Below are positions 1 through 35,320 of a stretch of DNA of 55,000 nt, one piece after another (the first letter of the stretch is position 1; every line of letters starts with the position of its first letter). The notes below the pieces were generated by a model that saw nothing but the letters and a program-made list of their open reading frames with translations, had not been told where the DNA came from and made no database searches. The stretch is from Chrysomallon squamiferum. Taxonomy: Eukaryota > Mollusca > Gastropoda > Neomphalida > Peltospiridae. Position numbers and translations under genes: made by a program. The stretch spans positions 5,071,436-5,126,435 of the forward strand of contig CM022674.1 of NCBI GenBank assembly GCA_012295275.1, written 5' to 3'.

Positions 1-226
1 ATAATACTGAATGGATAGATGATTCTTTTTATAACAAAAATAGATGCTGAATACTGATATTTTCAATTTTAACTTTGATGCTGATAAATAATGAATTTTA
101 ATATTTTATAAGCGGATCGGATTAACGAAAGATTAAAAATGGAAACAATCTGCGCACCAAATTATTATTTGGACATTGTTTATTAAATAGATGATAAATA
201 CTTTGATATAGTTTAGTACTACTTAA

Positions 227-271
<45 letters not shown>

Positions 272-668
272 ATATAACCCCAGTCTTGTTCCTCCTCACA
301 AATAAACATATACATTATTTATATATGATTCATAGATTTGCTGTAATAGGTATATTATTATATAAGCATAAAATGTTAATAAAACATTTCAGCAGTATTA
401 ACAAAATAAAATTTAGTAATTCATTATGTTTATATCTCAACATTTTACATACATATTTTTTAAGAAAGGTATTTTCAAGTTCCCAATTGTAAATAAGAAT
501 ATTAAAGTGGTAAAGACAAATGCTTTAAAATAATCAGTGGTCAGTTTTATTTTATTATGTTTAATTTCTATGATATAATTTAATTTATACACCTTTGTCT
601 TAATAAGATTTAAACATGTATGTGTGTATTATATAGTTCAATTATATATATTCGTTTTAATTGGACAG
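1..668 (+). other. Intron 1 of UBE4B, 3' part
   Basis: There is no exon-like segment here. It holds a (TTA)n microsatellite at about 227-271 and ends at the acceptor TTTTAATTGGACAG. I looked for a short first exon (Met plus about seven acidic codons ending in phase 0) and saw none, so exon 1 is probably upstream. Confidence 0.7.
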
Positions 669-23402
<22,734 letters not shown>

Positions 23403-23765
23403 TTTGTAAAGTGAATGTTACGATAAAGTGTTCCAAACTGTGAAAAATAAGGCATTTATAATGATTTTTCATGTTTACACATTTTATTTTTAACCAACTT
23501 TCTTCCTGTCTGTATCTTTTCTTTCCTCCTTTTTATTTATTTATTTCTTTTAAAATTAAACATTTGTTTTTATCATTATTTATTTATTTATTTTTATTAC
23601 AGTATATTGAAATAATGTGTTCTATTATTATTATTATTATTATTATTTTAATTATTACTTATGGCATTAATATCATCATCATTATCATCAGCAATGAAAG
23701 AAATAATTAACCACAACATAGTTAATCCACAAAGTGGGAGTAAAATTTTTATTTTTTTTTATAAT

Positions 23766-23818
<53 letters not shown>

Positions 23819-24290
23819 CTTTAAATTTTTTCCTTCCTTTAATTATTTTTTCTTGAGACTGGGGAGTGGATTAAGTGACTATAGAATTTAAATTTCATTA
23901 ACTGGTATGAACTGTAGATTTTTCAGAGCTGTGACTGCCAATGCACTGTTTTGATTTTCCTGTCCTTCCAATGTTTATAACAATTATTTTGTTCAGTCTG
24001 AAGTGGTTTTTGATTTTTAGTTTATTTATTTTATTTGTTATTATTTTTTTTCATAATTTCTGAGGATGAAATAAATGTGTGTGCATATTATGTATTTTTA
24101 TTTATTTTGATGTTTTATTTTTCAGTGATTATATTATATGTATCTTAATTATTATTATTATTATTGTGTTTTTGTAACAAGTATTATTTATTATGATGGT
24201 TTATTTTTCAGTGTATATTATATATTTTTTATTATTATTATTATTATTATTATTTATTTTTGTTTTTTAATTTTTCTATTATTATTATTA

Positions 24291-24325
<35 letters not shown>

Positions 24326-24613
24326 CATTATTATTATAACTACTATCTGAAATTAATAAAAAATATATAAAAATGGGTTTCATTTTATATTTTTTTACTT
24401 TGAAAAAGAAAATACAGAACTAATCATGAATTACTGAAAGAAAAAACACAGGAGAGAGAGAGAGAGAGAAAAAAAAAAAAAAAAAGAAAAGAAAATAATT
24501 TTTAACCTGAACATAAATAAACAAATTGGATATTCATTCCAATATTTTAATTTTATTTATTTATTTATTTATTCTAATGTGCACTTGTTTGTTGTTTTTT
24601 TGGATGTAATAAA
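23403..24613 (+). terminator. UBE4B 3' UTR and candidate poly(A) signals
   Basis: AATAAA occurs at 24070-24075, 24355-24360 and 24608-24613. Which one is used cannot be told from sequence. The UTR region holds poly-T (23767-23819) and (TTA)n arrays (about 24216-24340). Confidence 0.55.
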
Positions 24614-24740
24614 ATATTTGCCCAGTTTGTAAAGAAATTAAGACTTACAAAAGTTCATTAGCTTCTGAAAGTTAATATAAAATTATCTTTGTACGTAATT
24701 TGAAAAATCCATTCCTGTTGTGATTTTAACATTAGGTCAC

Positions 24741-24830
24741 TCCTGGTTGGTGGTCTGTTTGTCTTTTGCCAGTTCTAGCCAGTGCTCTGTGATTTTTCAT
24801 CAAAAACTGTGGTACATTGATGGGAACATG
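24741..24830 (+). mobile_element. Degraded molluscan-type SINE fragment
   Basis: TTCTAGCCAGTGCTCTGTGA and ATCAAAAACTGTGGTACATT match, in order and spacing, the TTCCAGCCAGTGCACCACGA and ATCAAAGGCCGTGGTATGTG parts of the SINE I recall from molluscs. Confidence 0.5.
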
Positions 24831-24999
24831 TCTAAACAATATCAAATAGATGATGACAGAAAATTAGTCTGTGTGTTCTAGCAGTGGTGTTTAAATATTA
24901 AGTAAAACATCAACAAGTTTTTTAATGACACAGTAAATAAAGTGATATAATTAAAAAATTTATGATTTAAAGAATATTATACTGAACATAATTTCTTTG

Positions 25000-25065
25000 A
25001 AATCACACACACACGCACACACCACACACACACAGTCACACACACACACACACACACAGTCACAT
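25000..25065 (+). repeat. (CA)n microsatellite, interrupted
   Basis: CA repeats with three breaks (CG, CCA, GT). Confidence 0.9.
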
Positions 25066-25487
25066 GTATGTTTGATAATAAAAAGATTGGATTAGCCTAA
25101 ATGATTAGCAAGTCACTGGTAAAAATATTCTACCTGTTAAGAGACACCACAATTTTTACTTTTTATTATTATTTTTATTTTTTATTTATTATTATTATTA
25201 TTTTTTTTTTGTAACGTTTCTTCAAAAAAATTGTAATTACAAAATCATACAAATTTAACAGTTGTAATAAAGCGAGCTTACATAAGTGATGGTTTCTAGG
25301 ATCAGTTCTCTTTAGGGTTAATAATGGAAAGTGTCCTGTTCCAAACAGTGTCTCATAAATGATTTATCAAATGCTGTGCTGTGTGTTTTCACAAGAGAAT
25401 AATAATAATAATAATAATTTAATAAAAAGTATTTCCTGCCTGTAGAAGAAATCAACCTGAGAAGTTTTAATTTAGATTAGAGCAGAG

Positions 25488-26060
25488 TCACTGAATCATT
25501 TCTCAGTGAAGTACTGGATCATTTCTCAGTGAAGTACTGAATCATTTCACTGAAGTACTGGATCATTTCTCAGTGAAGTACTGGATCATCTCACTGAAGT
25601 ACTGAATCATTTCTCAGTGAAGTACTGAATCATCTCACTGAAGTACTGAATCATTTCTCAGTGAAGTACTGAATCATTTCACTGAAGTACTGGATCATTT
25701 CTCAGTGAAGTACTGAATCATTTCTCACTGAAGTACTGGATCATCTCACTGAAGTACTGAATCATTTCTCAGTGAAGTACTGGATCATCTCACTGAAGTA
25801 CTGAATCATTTCTCAGTGAAGTACTGGATCATCTCACTGAAGTACTGAATCATTTCTCAGTGAAGTACTGAATCATTTCACTGAAGTACTGGATCATTTC
25901 TCAGTGAAGTACTGGATCATTTCTCAGTGAAGTACTGGATCATTCTGAAGTACTGAATCATTTCTCAGTGAAGTTTACTGAATCATTTCACTGAAGTACT
26001 GAATCATTTCAGCAAATTTCTCACTGAAGTACTGAATCATTTCTCACTGAAGTACTGATT
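25488..26060 (+). repeat. Minisatellite, 20-23 bp units, about 24 copies
   Basis: Two unit types intermix: ATCATTTCTCAGTGAAGTAC plus TGG or TGA, and ATCATCTCACTGAAGTACTG. The common core is GAAGTACTG(A/G)ATCAT. There are no unique spacers, so this is not a CRISPR-like array. Confidence 0.95.
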
Positions 26061-26860
26061 CAGCTGTTTACTGATGCAAACAGCAAATCATGACTGGGTG
26101 CAACAGAGGTGTTTTTAAAAAAATAAAAATAAAAAATAAAATAAAAAAATACTGTGATATAGATTTGTAATAATAGACCATATTATTGCAAAATGAGTTA
26201 TCTGACATTGTCATCAAAACCAATGATGTGTTGGCAGCAGATAGGAGTTAGCATGTTAATGTTACTAAACCTTCAAACATTGAAAATTAGCAGATACATT
26301 TCATATATATATACTGAAAGTGTGTACACACACCTGTATTTATGATCATGCACGGTAATGTAGTCCAGCCCATCCTATTTATTTTTTTATTATTTTATCA
26401 GAATTTTGACATTTACATCCAAGTGGGCATTGTTTTTTCCTTGTTTATTACTTCCATTATGTGCCAATGAACAGTAAAATATCATTTTGATTCACTGTAT
26501 TTTATTATACATACATATAAATGGAAATTAAATCTAGTTAATTTGACATCTAATAAATTGATCAGTGATTATGGGCTATTTTATAAACGTCCTTTTGTTA
26601 TTGTTAGGTTTCTGACAAATATATGTGTGTAAGCACACACATGCGCGCACACACATACATACACACATACACTCTGTAGGTTAATAATTCTGTAGACCTT
26701 ACTGTACCACAATAATCACAGTGCAACTATATCTTAAAACATAATTTTATAATTTTATAACTGGAAGTCAAATAGATTTAGTAAAAATAAAATGACTTGG
26801 GTAATTCTCTCTTCTAAATTATTAAAGCTTAATGTTGCAACTTCAGGAAAAAATGAGTAG
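26061..26860 (+). other. Intergenic AT-rich sequence
   Basis: Nothing coding was recognised. A short CA/CG tract lies near 26633-26672. Confidence 0.6.
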
Positions 26861-26950
26861 GTTGTAGGTTCAAATAACAGGTCACATGACTTTCAGGAAG
26901 AGGTGGGTAGGTTGAAGGTTGAAATAAAAGGTCACATGATCAATGTTGCT
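26845..26950 (+). repeat. Direct duplication of about 58 bp
   Basis: TTCAGGAA(A/G)...GTAGGTTG(T/A)AGGTT(C/G)AAATAA with AGGTCACATGA occurs twice in tandem, immediately 5' of a SINE fragment. Confidence 0.7.
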
Positions 26951-26964
26951 CTCTGAATCATCAT

Positions 26965-27060
26965 TTCCCTGCTCAACGAGTTAATGGTTTATCAGAGGTA
27001 TTTTCCTGTCTATGGGAGGGTGCTGGACAAAAGCCATTGCAGCTAAGTGATGAAGAATAA
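26965..27060 (+). mobile_element. Degraded molluscan-type SINE fragment
   Basis: TATCAGAGGTATTTTCCTGT, CTATGGGAGGGTGCTGGACA and GCCATTGCAGCTAAGTGATG follow the recalled SINE order (ATATCAAAGG..GTATGTGCTATCCTG, TCTGTGGGATGGTGCATA, CCCTTGCTGCTAATGG). It is the best of the three copies. Confidence 0.55.
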
Positions 27061-27295
27061 TGAACTTCTCACTACAGCATTACGTACTGGATGTTTAATC
27101 ACTGCCACAGATGAAAAGAAATTGATTGTTCCATTAAATTAATCTTTTTTCTCCCTTTCTTTTAAAGAGAAGTGTTCACTGCTTTGTAGAGACTGCTATT
27201 ACAGAACTTTTTGACATCAGTTCACTGTTAGTATCTATAGAATAAGATTGGTGTCATTTTGAAAACATCACAATGGAACTTGAATGCTTATTTGC

Positions 27296-27328
<33 letters not shown>

Positions 27329-27732
27329 ATGTAAATAGAATAGGATTACATTTATTTATGTCAAATTTATTTATTTTTTCTCCATAAAATTTTTGTGATA
27401 ATCTTTAAGGGTCACGGTGTGTTATTTAAAATTTTGATTTTGCCTATCTGAAACTGTTTTGTTTTCTCTCTAATTTCCACTGACACTCTCATAAATGACA
27501 GTTTTCATTATTTTGAATTGTCGTATGTTTTTATGTGAATGCCAACACATGTCATAAAGGTGGGATAAGAAGGCCACTGCTACTGTGTAAACAGTCTGGC
27601 ACTGTCACTGAAAAGATCAAATAAAAATTTTGTAATTGCAAGAAACTGTGCAGAAAATGTTTTGTTTAACCAGATGTAAGAGTTTTAGGAAACAACTCAC
27701 TGGCAGGTTTGGGTTCTTTTTAAATTTAAATA

Positions 27733-27790
<58 letters not shown>

Positions 27791-29017
27791 ATTATTATTA
27801 TTATTTTCTTTTTCCATTCAACAATTAAAGACTAGATGAAAGCAAAATTCTTTCAGAAATATATAACACAATAAAATAAAAAGATGTACACATTGTTGCT
27901 TTCTTAATTATAAATAAATAAAATTAAAATATAAATATATATATAAATATTTAAAAATTTAAAAATTGTAAAGTAACATTTCTGAGTCAAAAGGAATAAA
28001 ATATTGAATATAAATATAGCCAAAGTTAAGTTTTGAATTGTTAGTTGTTTAAAACCTCTTTGATTTGACATTATTCACTGTTTTAAATGATCTTCAAATA
28101 ACACTAGAGGATGGTAATTTGCATGTGGAAATTATTGATCATGTGTAACTGATCTGGTTCTTTGGCAAATGATGGTGTATTTGTGTTTTATAATCCAAGC
28201 CCGCGAATTTCACACAAGTGGCTCCATCTATGTCCTGTACATTTGGATTAAAAAAAAAAAAAAAAAAAAAAAGGGACACTTGTCAGGTGTGTGCTAACAT
28301 CACATGATACCATTTCCAAAGAACTACTGAAATTTAAGACTTGATGATGGAGACAATAAATGAATAATATAAGAGGAATTATTATATATATATATAAATT
28401 TTTTTTTTTTTTTTTTAAATTGGTGTGTGTGTGTGTGTGTTGTTGATGATTTTATATGCTATTAAAAGCAAACGCTTTCCATACCTCCATTTAACACATT
28501 TATCTTTAATTCGTAGTTTAAACAGGTAACATTAAAGGTGGTTCTGCCACATACAGAAGTTCAAAGTTTAATCAAAACACAACAACTACGATGAGAATGG
28601 GATTGCACTAAAAAGTTGCAATGGCCTATTTTCAGTAGGTCATATAGAAGAGTTATCCCAAAGGGAATTAATAAATAACAACTAAGGGAAGTAACACTAT
28701 ACAAGCGTCTTCAAATTTTTAAAGAAATATTGATCCAATAATGAAGGCGTAAGCGCAACGTGATGTGGAATACAGATCACAGCTAAATGTAGCCAACTCT
28801 CAACATATATACATGACCACTGAAGGCATACTTGAACAATTGTAAAGTGCTGTTCAACAGAGTGTGAAATAAAACCATCCTACATTAATGTTGTTTGTTT
28901 GTTTTTTTTTTTTTTTTTTTTTTTTTTTTTGTTGCTTAAATATCTGGAAGACGTTAATTATTTTATGAGAAAATAGTTATCCTCCTTTTATAACTATGTT
29001 ATGGCATAATCTATACA

Positions 29018-29065
<48 letters not shown>

Positions 29066-29269
29066 CATAATCATCATAATAACAACAACAACAATAATAT
29101 ATAATACTAATAATAATAGTAATAGTAGTAATATAAATAAATAAATCAAAATATAAATAACTAAATTATTAAACCATTTGTGATCATGCTTACTAAATCA
29201 ACACTTAAAAATATGAAAGCAACTTTACAGAGAAACAAACATTCGATGTAACTAACAGTATCGAATATA
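27061..29269 (+). other. Intergenic, AT-rich with microsatellites
   Basis: (TA)n lies at about 27297-27322, (TTA)n at 27735-27806, poly-A at 28250-28272, poly-T at 28398-28416 and 28902-28930, and (AAT)n at 29020-29064. The stretch 28500-28890 is higher in complexity and contains AAAGGGAATTAATAAATAAC and AAGGGAAGTAACACTATACA, reminiscent of molluscan interspersed repeats, but I cannot assign it. Confidence 0.6.
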
Positions 29270-29492
29270 ATGTCTTTAAAGATTCGTATTTACCGCTTTC
29301 TTGGCTCTGACAGTTACTGCACCGTGACGTAACAATGCCGATCAACGTATATCCGCGGCAATGGAAACCGTCCTGCGAAAAATTAATTCCCGTGTTTGTT
29401 TATTTATTGTCTGTATGAAATTTCTGCCTTTTGTTTCGAAGCACTGTTGAGAAAGATCGGAACCTGAAGTATCTGATTTGGTTATCATTAGG
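29270..29492 (+). promoter_or_regulatory. Candidate promoter / 5' non-coding exon with CRE
   Basis: CpGs cluster here against a CpG-poor background, with ATATCCGCGGCAATGG and a CRE-like TGACGTAA at 29325-29332. A possible 5' splice site, TTAG|GTACGT, lies at about 29491. It may be the start of a + strand gene downstream of UBE4B. No long coding frame is present; two short ATG frames (27-29 codons) occur. Confidence 0.35.
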
Positions 29493-29661
29493 TACGTCAT
29501 ATTTTTGTTGTTGTTGTTTTGTCTGATCTATTCTTAGTCTTATCACCCGAAAGAGCTTAAAAACTAATACTAATAAAATACACCGTTAAAATGTTTGACA
29601 AAATGTTTATTGTTTGTCAATTATTTAAAAAATCACTGTTTTCTAATTAATTACAAAGTTA

Positions 29662-29702
<41 letters not shown>

Positions 29703-30366
29703 TATTTAAACAAATGCATGGGAAAAAGTGTGACCATTTTCTGTTAGACTGGCAGTTAAATTAATCATACATTTCTAAGAAAGAAAATAATAAAAAATAG
29801 TTTGAGGTAACATACCCGAAAATATGTATTAAAATGTAGGAAAACGCAATAATGATTTGTTTACAATGTATACCCCAAATCATATGATTTTCCCCGCCTC
29901 GCAGAAGGTAGGAAAGAGTTCCCGCTCGATACGTTTTCTTATTAAGTCACTAAAATGTTTTATTGACTTGAATGAGGCGTCTTTGTGAAGTCATTTTATT
30001 ATCAATACCAATATCGCTAATTGTAGTTAACTGACAACGAAATTATTAATTTTATCTTATTTTTGATAATTTTCACTTTTTTTTTTTCTGTAAGTAAGTC
30101 CTTTTAATTTATTTATTTATCTCATTATTTATTTTAATTAGTTTACATTATTTGTATCACCCATTCATTAAATTTCGATTTGTCTTCCTGACTAAAGGAT
30201 GTCAGAAAAAAAAAAAAAAAATGTAAAAGAGAAAGACGGTGTAGTAGTAGCTGAAGTATTGATAGTGGCGATCATAAGAGTAGTAGTTGTGGTTGTGGTT
30301 GTAATACACTCTCGTGTATGAAAAAGCGCAAATAAAATTTAGTCAGTTTTTCACAACAACAACAAC

Positions 30367-30413
<47 letters not shown>

Positions 30414-30463
30414 TGATGATGATAATGATGATAATTATAATAATAATAATAGTAATAGTAGTA

Positions 30464-30508
<45 letters not shown>
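30367..30508 (+). repeat. (AAT)n microsatellite with GAT and AGT variants
   Basis: Trinucleotide array over 140 bp. Long Ile or Tyr frames on either strand are artefacts. Confidence 0.95.
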
Positions 30509-30512
<4 letters not shown>

Positions 30513-30539
30513 GTAAAATACATTTAAATTTTATTTCGA

Positions 30540-30997
30540 AATCACAATTTTACTTAAAAGAGCGAGCGCTAATATCTGTCTAAATAACAAAATGTTCTTG
30601 AAGACGAGCTAAAGACAAAAGAATTCGCATGGCATGCAGTGATTATTTGTATCTGTGCAGATATAAAGCGCATTGTCCAGGAGAGTTCTGAAACGGATAA
30701 AAGTCCCACCATCCCTTGCTCTCCCCGCTGAGAAATCGGCTCCAACTTTCTCCTAGGTCGACGAGTAATATTCGATTCAACTATCTCATTCTTTTGGTAT
30801 TGATGTTCGCTTCCGAACACACACGAACTGGTAAATTCCACCGTCCGACAACGTCCGAAATTGGGCGAACAGCGGATTCGACCTTCGCTGACTTCCGGGT
30901 TAAACAAAATGGGCCAACAAAAAACAACCTGGAGATGAATTGTCTTGACATGCAACATGGAATTGGAGTGCAAATCTGCTTCAACCAATTACACTGT
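30540..30997 (+). promoter_or_regulatory. Candidate CpG-richer promoter and first exon of an unidentified gene
   Basis: Raised CpG and GC, an ETS-like ACTTCCGGGT at 30891-30900, and a strong donor GTAAGT at 30998. Two ATGs could open a first coding exon: 30957 (CAACATGG, good context, 13 codons plus 2 bases) or 30935 (21 codons, phase 0). An upstream ATG at 30909 opens a nine-codon uORF ending TGA. The product is unrecognised. The minus-strand frame of 139 codons here shows no family resemblance. Confidence 0.35.
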
Positions 30998-31003
30998 GTA
31001 AGT

Positions 31004-31844
31004 TCCGTGTATTTTAATCTTTGTTTTAGATATCTTTGTGTTTAAATGTTTCGGTAAGAAAGGTTTCCGATGATTATATAACCGCGTCGTGCGAACTTCA
31101 AGGCGCTATAAAAAGAAGCTAACAAATGAATACATGTGTATGTATATTCGTGATATAAGTTGTTCGATTTGATATTAAGTATACTCTTCGCCATCTGTTT
31201 CTTCTCAGAAAAGATGTATACACCTTGGAATCAATATTAATGGCGCTATCAAATGTTTATATGTTGCGAAACAAATCGAACTTTGAATTTATCAGAAAAA
31301 TCATAGGCATTGTCACAAACGATTTTTACATTACCCATGGCGATCATAACGAGTTTTTTTTCCGCTTCTTCCATTCTTTTATAGTTATATTGCGAAAATT
31401 AAAAACCAAAAGTTGTGTAACCGTTAGTCGATAACTGCTCTTCCAAAAAATATAAAATAATAGAAATATGAATCATCTTCATCACTTATCTATTCAAAAA
31501 ACAACAAGAGGTCAGCTTGCCCCAAACCCAATGCGCTCCATATAAAATCCGTCCCACAATTATTTGTTTATTTATTATATTAAAATCCAAATTATAAGTA
31601 CTTTTGGATGAAATCTGACAGTGAGACTATTTCAATTTGACATCACTGAACTGTATAGGTATTTTTTTTTTTAAACAGTAGCAATATTTACTTTGAGTCG
31701 TACATCTGCATCTTCTGACCTCATAGTTTTCTGTTGTTGATGTTAGTTGATGTCTTTGGCTCAACTACTTCTGTTACCAAACAGTATTTATAATTATTCA
31801 GTTGCTTTACATTTACTTTCTTCTTTTTCTAATTATTATTATCA

Positions 31845-31890
<46 letters not shown>

Positions 31891-32846
31891 CTTTTTATTT
31901 ATTTTTATCTTTTTATTTATTTTTTTTATTTTTTTATATGCTTACAAGTTTTACTATGAACTTTTATACTGAAACACTTCGAGCAAAATTAGAGTTTGCT
32001 AGCTATCCCCAAAGGTTGTTACAGTTCTATTTAAACTTCTTTAAATTATCTGTTGTAACCTAGTAACAATTTTTTGTTATAATTTAATACTGTGAATTTT
32101 TTAATGTGTATTTTTTTTTTATCATTATAATTTTAAAATGTTGTATCTTTTCTTTATAACTTACTTTTGTTTTCTTTGTCTTGTATTTTTTATTTATTTA
32201 TTTATTTTTTTAATGTAATTTTTCTGTTTTACTGGTTGGAAAAAACCCACAACAAACACACTAATTGAAAACTGAACTAAGAAGCTAATGAAATACCTAG
32301 AGTTTTATTAATATATCAGATGTTTCCACAGTGTGTTCTCATTCATTATCGGTAATTTCTTTTAGTCCATTTTTTTATTGAGGATTTTAAATTTATTTAC
32401 AGTAAATTAAGTTTAATTTTTAGATGAAAAATAAATTAATTTCAGTTTTTTAAAGTAAAATTATATGATTTTAGGATATATATTTCAGCGAAACAGTTAA
32501 TACATGAAGGTCCATGGCTTTAAACAAGTAACAAATAAAGTAATAATATAATTGTAATTATTATTATTATTATTAAAAAGAAGAAAATGATAAAAACATG
32601 TAATCACCCTACCCAAATTCATTTTGTTTTTCATATCAAGACGGAATATATCTACTAATCATGTTAAAATCTGCACAGTGAACTTAATCCAGTATAAAAA
32701 AAACCTAAATCAGGGTCAGTTTTTGAAAATTGATTTGATTTTTCATCACTCCATCATGGTCTAAAAATAGTATTTTAAGTAAAATGACCAAAAGCAATGA
32801 ATATTCAGAATGTCTTAAATTAGTTATATAGCATTGTTGTTTATCA
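31004..32846 (+). other. Intergenic or long intron
   Basis: A TATAAAAAG at 31107-31115 lies within the tail of the CpG-richer block. A 69-codon open frame at 31225-31434 begins with TTG and is unrecognised. (ATT)n occupies about 31831-31890. The rest is AT-rich. Confidence 0.5.
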
Positions 32847-32847
32847 C

Positions 32848-33125
32848 TGGCATGCAGGTATGTTATTGAATTGTTCAGCGTTGGTATATAGATATGTTAA
32901 TGAATTGTTCAGCATTGGTATACAGATATGTTAATGAATTGTTCAGCATTGGTATACAGATATGTTAATGAATTGTTCAGCATTGGTATACAGATATGTT
33001 AATGAATTGTTCAGCATTGGGATACAGATATGTTAATGAATTGTTCAGCATTGGTATACAGATTATGTTAAGGAATTGTTCAGCATCAGCATATAGATCA
33101 TGTTATGGAATTGTTCAGCATTAGT
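32848..33125 (+). repeat. Minisatellite, about 34-bp unit, eight copies
   Basis: Units of GAATTGTTCAGCATTGGTAT plus ACAGATATGTTAAT. The middle five are nearly identical and the outer copies more diverged, as expected of unequal exchange. Confidence 0.95.
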
Positions 33126-34825
33126 GTACATTAATGACATGTTGTTTAATAACATAATTCAAGTCTCATTCTATTTTGATTCTTTTTGACATCTAGCTTT
33201 TAAATTATTTTTAAATTGTTTACCTGTATTTTTATTAAAACTTTTGCTGGTCTAAATAATATTTCCAATTATATTCATACCAATATTGTTCAGTTTGAAA
33301 GTTCAGACAGTTTTTCATTATAATAAACTTATTGAATTTAAACTGAACCCCCCCAGAAAATAAAAGAAATAAAGGAAAATAAAAAAGCAGAAAAAATAGG
33401 GGACCCCCAAACAACAACAAACAACCCCCCCACAAAAAAAGAACTTAAAAAACATTTTGAAAGTTTACTTTGATCCTTAAATATTTCTAAATTTGATACA
33501 CAATAAAATATATACTGTCTGGAAAATTTTGGTGGGGGGGTGAATAGAAATAGAGTGGGGGAAATAATGTGGTTACCATTTCTCATAAAATAGCAGGTTA
33601 GAAAAACTCTTGAATCTCCATTTTAGAAATTAATGGGGTATCATCGAGGCCTTGTTGAGGTACCCTGGATTTATTGTTAAAACCAAGATTAAATTAGGAA
33701 ACAGAATTGCTTTGAATGTTGACAATTTTCTTTGAAAAATATTTTTTTATAATTTATTAAAAAAAAATTATTATAATTATATGCTTGTAGTAATAAAGAA
33801 TTACAATAGTTAGAGGTAATTAATCTGTATTTTGAAATATATTGATATATTGCATGTGTTTTGAAATTCAAATTGTTATGGTTGTCAACGATTTTTATTT
33901 TTGAAATAGATTTTTTTTTTTTTTTTTTGTCAGATGGGATTATGTTGTAGCTATACGAGAAAAAAGTTTATATTTATTTCTGTGCTTTATCCCTTTTTAA
34001 AATTTCTTTTTAATACACTGTATTCACACTGATCTGTGTATGTGCGTAATTTTCACACACACACACACTCACATTCTAAATTGTTAAAATTTGTAATTCC
34101 AAATTTAAAAAACAGCAAATTTGACTTTATTACTTAAAAGTGTTATCAGCAGAGAAAGAAAGTAAATGTAACTTAGACACTTCTACAAACTACCTAATAA
34201 GATTCAAAATAGACACAAAGGGTGATAGTTATATTTTTTAAGGTTTTTTTCCTAAAATAACAATTCCCATTTTAATGTAGTTGACATCTGTTTAGAAAGT
34301 AGGTGATACAGTATAGACTTTCTAACATGTAATTCACTTTAGATTATATTTTTATTAAACAATATAAATGGAAATGCCTAGTTATTTTTGTGAAGTAAAC
34401 TGATAGAGAGCAGCATAATTTCAGTCTTTGTTTTATTTAGGTCATTTTTATGTTTAAAATCCTAGTATATTTTTCGTAAACCAAAATTCTTCTTTCATTT
34501 TTAAAACAGAAAACTGCTGAATATCAAACTTGTCCGCTTTATTTTTGTATTTCATGTGTTGATATCTTACTCAGAAATTTTACAATCTTTTATTTTCAGC
34601 ATTTTCTTCTACTTCTTCTTCTTTTTTTTTTTTTGTCTTTTTCTTTCTTTTTACTTTTTTAAAACTTTTTTTCAACTAATTACAAAAAGGAAAAAAAATG
34701 TGGAAGATAGGAACTTTCTCTATTTTTTGTGAAACTAATCAATTCTTGAAAAAGATTGAGATGAGAAATAAAAAAAAAAAAAAAAAAAAAAAAAATGTTC
34801 TGCTGAAATTTTGTTTATGTGACAA
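33126..34825 (+). other. Intergenic or intronic AT-rich sequence
   Basis: Contains a C-rich run on a poor background (33349-33430, CCCCCC blocks) and its G-rich counterpart near 33531-33560. Poly-A occurs at 34770-34795. No gene was seen. Confidence 0.6.
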
Positions 34826-34829
34826 TCAA

Positions 34830-35320
34830 TACTTTTGTCAGTGCCTGGCAGCAATTTTACTGGTTTGGTGCCTTAGATTATCAACATTTTTAGTGTCTTA
34901 TATTTTATCTAATTGCGCCTGATAATTAACATATGGCTTTCGTGCCTAATCGTGCATGTTATTTTAATGCTTGATAACTGGTTTCGGTGTCTGATAATAT
35001 ACATGGTTCCATGGCATAATTAATCTACAGTTTCAGTGAGATGTAGATCATCAACTGTTTTAGTGCCCATTAACTGATGTACTATGATAATTTAATTACT
35101 GATTCCGAGCCAGGTAGCTGAAACTTGATAAAGAATTTGATTTTATTGTTGATAAATAGTTTACTGTTTAGAGCCTAATTATCTTTGGGTGCCTGATAAT
35201 TAATCTGCTATTTTTATTGCCTTGTAATTGATCTACTTATATAGTGCCTTAACGTTAATACATTGTTTTAGTGCCTGATAAATGATGTATTAATAATCAT
35301 TCGGTGCCTGATCATTTCTG
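34830..35320 (+). repeat. Ancient degenerate minisatellite, about 35-40 bp unit
   Basis: GTGCCTGATAATTAA and its variants (GCGCCTGATAATTAA, GGTGTCTGATAATATA, GGTGCCTGATCATTT) recur about a dozen times, joined by CTACTGTTTTAG-like stretches. Confidence 0.75.

Noticed and set aside
25488-26060. Second CRISPR-like repeat array
   Set aside because: Tandem minisatellite with two unit types and no unique spacers.
30569-30988. 139-codon minus-strand frame in the CpG-richer block
   Set aside because: No recognisable domain, and the + strand has better promoter and donor signals; kept only as part of the promoter candidate.
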